A DNA stretch of 64,000 nucleotides, taken from Coprinopsis marcescibilis (Eukaryota; Basidiomycota; Agaricomycetes; Agaricales; Psathyrellaceae). Under the pieces are notes generated by a model. It saw only the letters and a list, made by a program, of their open reading frames with translations, searched no databases and was not told where the DNA came from. This document shows positions 59,383 through 64,000 of the stretch, piece after piece (the first letter of the stretch is position 1; each line of letters starts with the position of its first letter). The translations under genes and the position numbers were made by a program. The stretch covers positions 1 to 64,000 of the forward strand of contig ML210309.1 in the NCBI GenBank assembly GCA_004369085.1. Direction: 5' to 3'.

Positions 59383-61628
59383 GCTCTGATCTTGGCGTGG
59401 ATTTACAACTAAATGGGTTCCTGGGTGCATTTCTTGAGCTGTATGGTCCTCAAACCTCATTCCAAGCACATAAAAGGTTTTAAAAAACATGAAAAATTCA
59501 TCTCCATTACTATGTGCTGGAAAGCTACTGTATAACACACTCTAGAGTCTCAAAAACGGGGTGAGACACATCCTTTTTCAAGATTTTGACTGATTTCCTA
59601 AGGATCACCGATCCGGCCGCCAAATCACATGACACAGAGTTAGCAGGGGTTGGTCACCCCCATTAATAGATCAGACAGCCCCTAAAATTCAAGTGAGCAT
59701 CATTTTCAATGAGTTTATCATCTTGACATATACACTGGTCGCCATGCATGCAAGGCCAAAGCAAGCCTGCACCTTTTGCTACCACTGGAACACAACCATC
59801 TTAGCCTAGCCTTCGTTCCACCCTGCCTGCGCTTTGATTGGCCATTCTAGCTGGAATTACCTTGCTAGATTCAGGACGCCTGATATCATGTCCTGCTCCC
59901 AGTTCGAACCCCTACATACTGCTCTAGTGGTGACATTCACTTATGGCAACAATTCTCAACGCTCGATTCACAATCTCTTTACCAAGTCTATTCAATACTG
60001 AGCCACCATAGGGCAAAAATCTTTGTGACATTTGCATTGAAAACAATGTTGTCGCTGGGAAGGCTGAATATTGCCCACTGTGCACGCTACCAACTCGTCA
60101 AAACTGTCAAAACTGTCTGTAGCTGCAACTTTCCCGGAGGAGCAGCACATCACCAATGTAGGTGAGCAGATTGCATATACCTGTCGCTGGGTACTAGTTT
60201 GATGGATACCTACAGAGACAGTGGACGCCTACTTAGTGCGTTTCAAACAGACTACTTGACCGTGCATCACCGACAGCATTTGCATGGAGAAATATGTCAT
60301 GGTCTTGGTCAGGATGTACTTTTGGTCTGGCACCCTAGGCGCTCCATGGTGGACCCATCCTCTTTCCTGTAGCGCTTCCTCGACTTTGCGGCATCATGAG
60401 CGTAAAATCTGTGTATATTCTGTATATATCCGTTGTAAAACAAAGTTTAACATTCAGTGTATGATACCACCCTTTGAAGTGCCGTTCACTGCATACTATA
60501 ATATCCTCTATGAGAATGGCCTAGAATCTCGCACAGGGAAAAAAATCATTTGCCTGGTAACCTCTTGGGTCTCCAGGATGGCATGCCAGTCATTTTCCAG
60601 GGGATATGTCGAACAGGAGGATCTCTCATGTTGTAATAAAGCCTGTGCATGACTCATCTGTGCCAAAGCCGATGTTCACTTCTCTAACTCTGCTCCAACC
60701 CATTCCTTGTTCTTCATCCAGACTTCGGACATAGAAGGGCTATTGCTGCAGTCCGACTGTCCGAGAAGAATACAGATACTTGGCTTCAATGAATCGTTAT
60801 CTCACTGAATGACCATAAGAAGCAACAAGCGCTCAGAAGTATTATCCTATTTGTGCCTTCTGCCATCGATTACAAGATAGATGTATGCAATCAGAAGCAG
60901 AGTGTTTAAACAGGATACAGTCTGTATTCACAGATGTGACCCTTCGACAGGCCTGTATTACTTTCAGCGAGATTTAGTAGTCCACACATTGGGGCCCGAC
61001 ATACCACAAGTATAAACATCAATGAGGCTCAGAACAATCTTGCAATCTCAACGTCAATCTTCTTCAGTAAGTAGAGGGTCCAACATTTCACATCACCCAA
61101 TATTAATCCAGCTTCTCTCCTCATTCTCAGGCCAAAGAAGAAACGGAACAATTATTGCCTTCCAAAAGGATTTCCCGCTTCGCACTTGTCAGTCATTGTT
61201 CGCCATATCTGATCAACGACTCCGCTGAGCCCCTGTGGCATTGAAGGAGCCTTGAGTCTGACAGTCGAGGGCATCCATGCCTATGAAGGCTGGTTTGGTG
61301 AGGGGTACCTGAGCGAGGATGAGAGAATTATCAATGCCTTGCCCTCAAGGTCCAATCAAGGTGGATCGGAGCTTGGATAGTTTCTCATTTGCAGCTGCTA
61401 TAGCGACAGTCAGGGGTTACAATGGAGACATTATATTTCTTGGAGTATGAGAAGTTAAGGAATGAGGTTCTGGCACAGCGTTGTAGCAGTATCAAAAAGT
61501 CAGGACAACAGGTACAAAAGATGGCAAGTGATACAGAACAGGAGAGTAAGAGATACAATGTCAGAGCAATAGATAGCCTAGCAGGAAATGAGCAAATAGA
61601 CAATGTATGAAGGAACAAATTAACGTAC
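59383..61628. other. Module remnants, no intact gene
   Basis: Holds the copy of the B 3' flank at about 59740-59810 and a decayed B exon-2 copy at 60254-60445 (see separate entry). The remainder (60.5-61.6 kb) has only short frames without motif. Confidence 0.5.
60254..60445 (+). pseudogene. Remnant of B exon 2 and its 3' flank
   Basis: The stretch with catcaccgacagcatttgca and tggagaaatatgtcatgg parallels B3 exon 2 (cattgccagaagcaaatgcg, then tggagcaagatagtc). Further on, tatatatccgttgtaaaa parallels the B3 downstream tatatctgttgtaaaa. No frame remains open. Confidence 0.5.
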
Positions 61629-62099
61629 TTAGGGGTCGTTTCCAATCATTAGATACCAGGCCAGGTTTGTCTTGATACGAACGATGGACTGAACCTCCTT
61701 GATGAGATCTTTGTTCTCCGCGAGCCCCATGTCGCACATATGGAAATTGGTGGCAAATATAATCGCCCAAGGCTCCCATAGAGTACTGTCCGGCATAGGG
61801 ATACAGACACGGCAAAGCCTGTAGATATTGTTGGGGAGGTAGTCCATCGCCATTTCGGTAAAGTAACACATTTTGGTGGGCATGCTCATCCTGTTGAGTC
61901 TCTTCTTGGTGAAAAGACGGTGGACAAAGGCTTCCATTTCTGAAATGTGTACTGGGATAGCAAATGCCCTTAGATAAGAAATTGGGCCTTTGTCGACCTC
62001 ATAGTTCATAACTAGCGGAGGTTTCAACTGCCATGGTGCAGGAGTAGGGATGAATTCGTCATAGATGTCAATGTCAATGTCAGCACTAGAGGAGATCAT
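61629..62099 (-). CDS. Protein A family, copy A5 (intact)
   Basis: An intact frame of 156 aa starting at ATG 62099 (MISSSADIDIDIYDEFIPTP). It shares with A2/A3 the blocks VMNYEVDKGPISYLRAFAIP, EMEAFVHRLFTKKRLNRMS, MCYFTEMAMDYLPNNIY and PMPDSTLWEPWAIIFATN, but is clearly diverged, so it is an older duplicate still under constraint (inference). Unlike A2 and A3 the start is an unsplit ATG in the main exon. It is head-to-head with broken B5 across 668 bp. Confidence 0.7.
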   Translation of the reverse strand: MISSSADIDIDIYDEFIPTPAPWQLKPPLVMNYEVDKGPISYLRAFAIPVHISEMEAFVHRLFTKKRLNRMSMPTKMCYFTEMAMDYLPNNIYRLCRVCIPMPDSTLWEPWAIIFATNFHMCDMGLAENKDLIKEVQSIVRIKTNLAWYLMIGNDP

Positions 62100-62767
62100 C
62101 AGATGAAAGTAGAAGTGGCATGGAAGAAACTGTATGCTTCATTAATGTCGGTTGGATTTGTCGTGTTTGCCACACTGGGCTGGTTGGATGTTGGGGTTTC
62201 TACTTGGACTTCAGTCATTGGTCTTGAAATACTATGATTTAAATGAAGCCCTGAGCAAATAGGTTTAATAGTCAAAGGGAATGAGCGATGAGTTGAGTCG
62301 TGAGTTTTAATGTGAGTGCTATGGGGGAACTGTCACGGTGATGCACGACGTTGGATGCACACCAAATTCAACCTTCTGGTCATGTGGACAGTGGCATCAC
62401 ATGTACGGAGCGCTTAAAACATATGGCCGGGCCAGGACACCTTTTCCCCCAGTGGCCGTTGAAGTTTCATCCGAACGATTGTCCTTCTATCCTCAATTTT
62501 GACAATCTAATAAGGACAAGCATGTGGCATCCACCTTATCGATGACCTGCAGAACACTTTTTGGACATATTCAACCTCTGGTTCTGGACACTCTCTCTAA
62601 GAGGTCAACTGGTCATGGTGTTGCGACCAAATGAAGAAGTGCATTGTTGACCATTTTTAGGCAATCAGACACTGAACTGTTGTCCACTCTCTGGTACAAT
62701 TACTATCATATTAATCGCCATCTCTGACCATGACAGGGGAATGCCAATCTTCCCCTCAGCTACAGCC
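62100..62767. promoter_or_regulatory. Divergent spacer between A5 and B5
   Basis: The equivalent of the 0.6-0.7 kb spacers of the other modules. No gene was seen. A 64-codon frame (62351-62545) has no motif. Confidence 0.45.
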
Positions 62768-64000
62768 ATGTCTGCAAACAGTGCATGGGGTGACTACCAG
62801 CTCGCCACAACTGTTGAGAGGCAGTTCCAGTACTTCATGGCCTTCTGCTTCTCCTACAGTACCCGCTATAATTTTTGCCATCTTGAAAGCTTGACACATG
62901 CCATATGGGCCTTGGTTCTGGAGGATCTGACTGCTGGAATATCACTGCACCTTTTGATCATACCCCAGCTGACTGTCACCAGTTCCACAGAAACGGACAA
63001 TGCTCCTGGCGACCAGTCACTCCAGTCTATGAGCAGTGTTGGGGATGGTGTTACTGTTAAGGACTAAAACGGGATGATACTTCATGACATCCTTTCAGTA
63101 CTACTTCAGCGACTTTTTATGGTTGATGATCCTATTCGTATCTACGTTGAGGGTTCTACTCGTAAGTATGAACTATCACTAGACTTCTTGAATGGACAAT
63201 TGAATTTGGTTTGCACTGAAGAATATTGGATTGAGATACGTATGGTTGTAACACTTAAGAACAAAGTAAAGAACTATTGACAAAACTACATAGGTTTATA
63301 TACTAAAAGGCATGTGGTAATGGTGAGGCGTAAACCTCATGTATGTATGTAGGTTTCGGCAAGGTTTTAATGAGTCTTACTAACTATGAAGTCATGCGCA
63401 GTAAAGATGAGTAAGACTAAGATTGAAATGAAAAATGTAAGGTATACATGAGGTATATATCATAATCATATGGTAGTAAGCATAAATGTTCATAACAGTT
63501 ACCCCAGACTTTACAGGAGCATTTTTCTCAGCTTGAAGGAGGGAGCCTTTGGGCAAACTCTTCCATCGCCACAATCTGATCGACCTCCTGCTTGACAACT
63601 CCTTCCCCAAAATCCTCAACCAGCACATTCCTGCCAGATTTTTTGCAAACGACCAGTTCCCTGAAGCAATTTACAAGCACTGCCTGAACTGGCACACCTT
63701 CAAGATGATGGGGACTGCCACCATATACCATGTCGAGGTCAAGAGGCCACCCAGCTGACAGTTTATCAAGGGGACGACTTTCTTCAATCACCTTTGGAAC
63801 ATGCTTTCTGAAGCCGACAAAAGCTCAATTGCACAGGCCGAATACATATTCCGCTCAGAGCCACAAACCGGCACACTCATATCCATCATGGCCTCTGGCG
63901 AGTGGTGGGCATTCACTTTCCGAATCAATCCCACCTTGCAGAAGACTCTTCTGCATGATACCCTGCCGTTCCCCTTCAACGCCACATTTCTTGACCAAGA
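62768..64000 (+). pseudogene. Protein B family, copy B5 (pseudogene with LTR insertion), runs off window
   Basis: The 5' part reads MSANSAWGDYQLATTVERQF and YNFCHLESLTHAIWALV, then IIPQLTVTSSTETDNA, matching B3. It is interrupted at 63055-63497 by a solo LTR. Directly after the insertion the frame resumes as TPDFTGAFFSA followed by TGA. Further on, HVEVKRPPS is followed by another TGA, then EADKSSIAQAEYIFRSEPQT and TLISIMASGEWWAFTF. The D, ExK and Q positions are thus all still recognisable, but two stops and the insertion break the gene. An in-frame ATG also occurs at 62741. The copy continues past the right edge. Confidence 0.8.
63055..63497. mobile_element. Solo LTR of a retrotransposon (443 bp) with 5-bp target duplication
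   Basis: The element begins TGTTAAGGAC and ends CATAACA, giving the typical TG...CA ends with the inverted terminus TGTTA/TAACA. It is flanked on both sides by GTTAC (63050-63054 and 63498-63502). Removing the element and one GTTAC restores the local reading frame and the homology to B3 (GDGV-TPDFTG), which proves the insertion boundaries. No retrotransposon coding sequence is present, so it is a solo LTR left by recombination. The TGTTA...TAACA ends are common in Ty3-type LTRs, but class cannot be assigned from the LTR alone. Confidence 0.88.

Noticed and set aside
59120..59538. Open frames running through the run of N
   Set aside because: They are artefacts of translating unknown bases.

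Overview
The window is nuclear DNA of a filamentous basidiomycete, most likely an agaricomycete. Genes are split by many introns of about 45-60 nt with GT...AG ends and cytosine-rich acceptors. The contents are typical of wood- or litter-associated mushrooms: an AA9 polysaccharide monooxygenase, a dye-decolorizing peroxidase, a SigF-like NTF2 protein, a DUF6699 protein and a Kin1-type kinase. No bacterial-type operon, CRISPR array, rRNA or convincing tRNA was seen. Gene models were built by hand from splice signals and reading-frame continuity. The species cannot be named from the sequence.

Layout. 1-17 kb: two paralogous amino-acid permeases face away from each other (the left one is cut by the window edge). 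Between them lie a GPI ethanolamine-phosphate transferase (Gpi13/PIG-O), a SigF-like NTF2 protein, a DUF6699 protein and a decayed gene. 16-20 kb: a compact housekeeping block with exosome subunit Rrp45 and Trm112 sharing a 155-bp bidirectional promoter, then a DyP peroxidase. 20-31 kb: a hypothetical exon, a Rieske-DUF455 fusion and a large Zn2Cys6 transcription factor with unusually long introns around its zinc cluster. 31-46 kb: a single-exon coiled-coil protein, an AA9 LPMO with a non-canonical active site, two small paralogous genes of unknown function and a Kin1/MARK-type kinase. 46-49 kb: no convincing genes.

49-64 kb is the most unusual part. It is a decaying tandem array of a two-gene module in which a small protein A (minus strand) and a larger protein B (plus strand) are transcribed head-to-head from a shared 0.6-0.7 kb spacer. 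I recognise neither family by name. B carries a PD...ExK...Q pattern like that of PD-(D/E)XK nucleases. Three A copies look intact, but only one B copy (55.06-56.93 kb) is intact. The other B copies carry stops, deletions or, at 63 kb, a solo LTR with a perfect 5-bp target duplication. In the two best A copies the start codon itself is split by an intron (AT|G). A 225-bp run of N at 59.16 kb interrupts the array, and it runs off the right edge. This module is the best candidate for an undescribed system; its function is inferred only from pattern.
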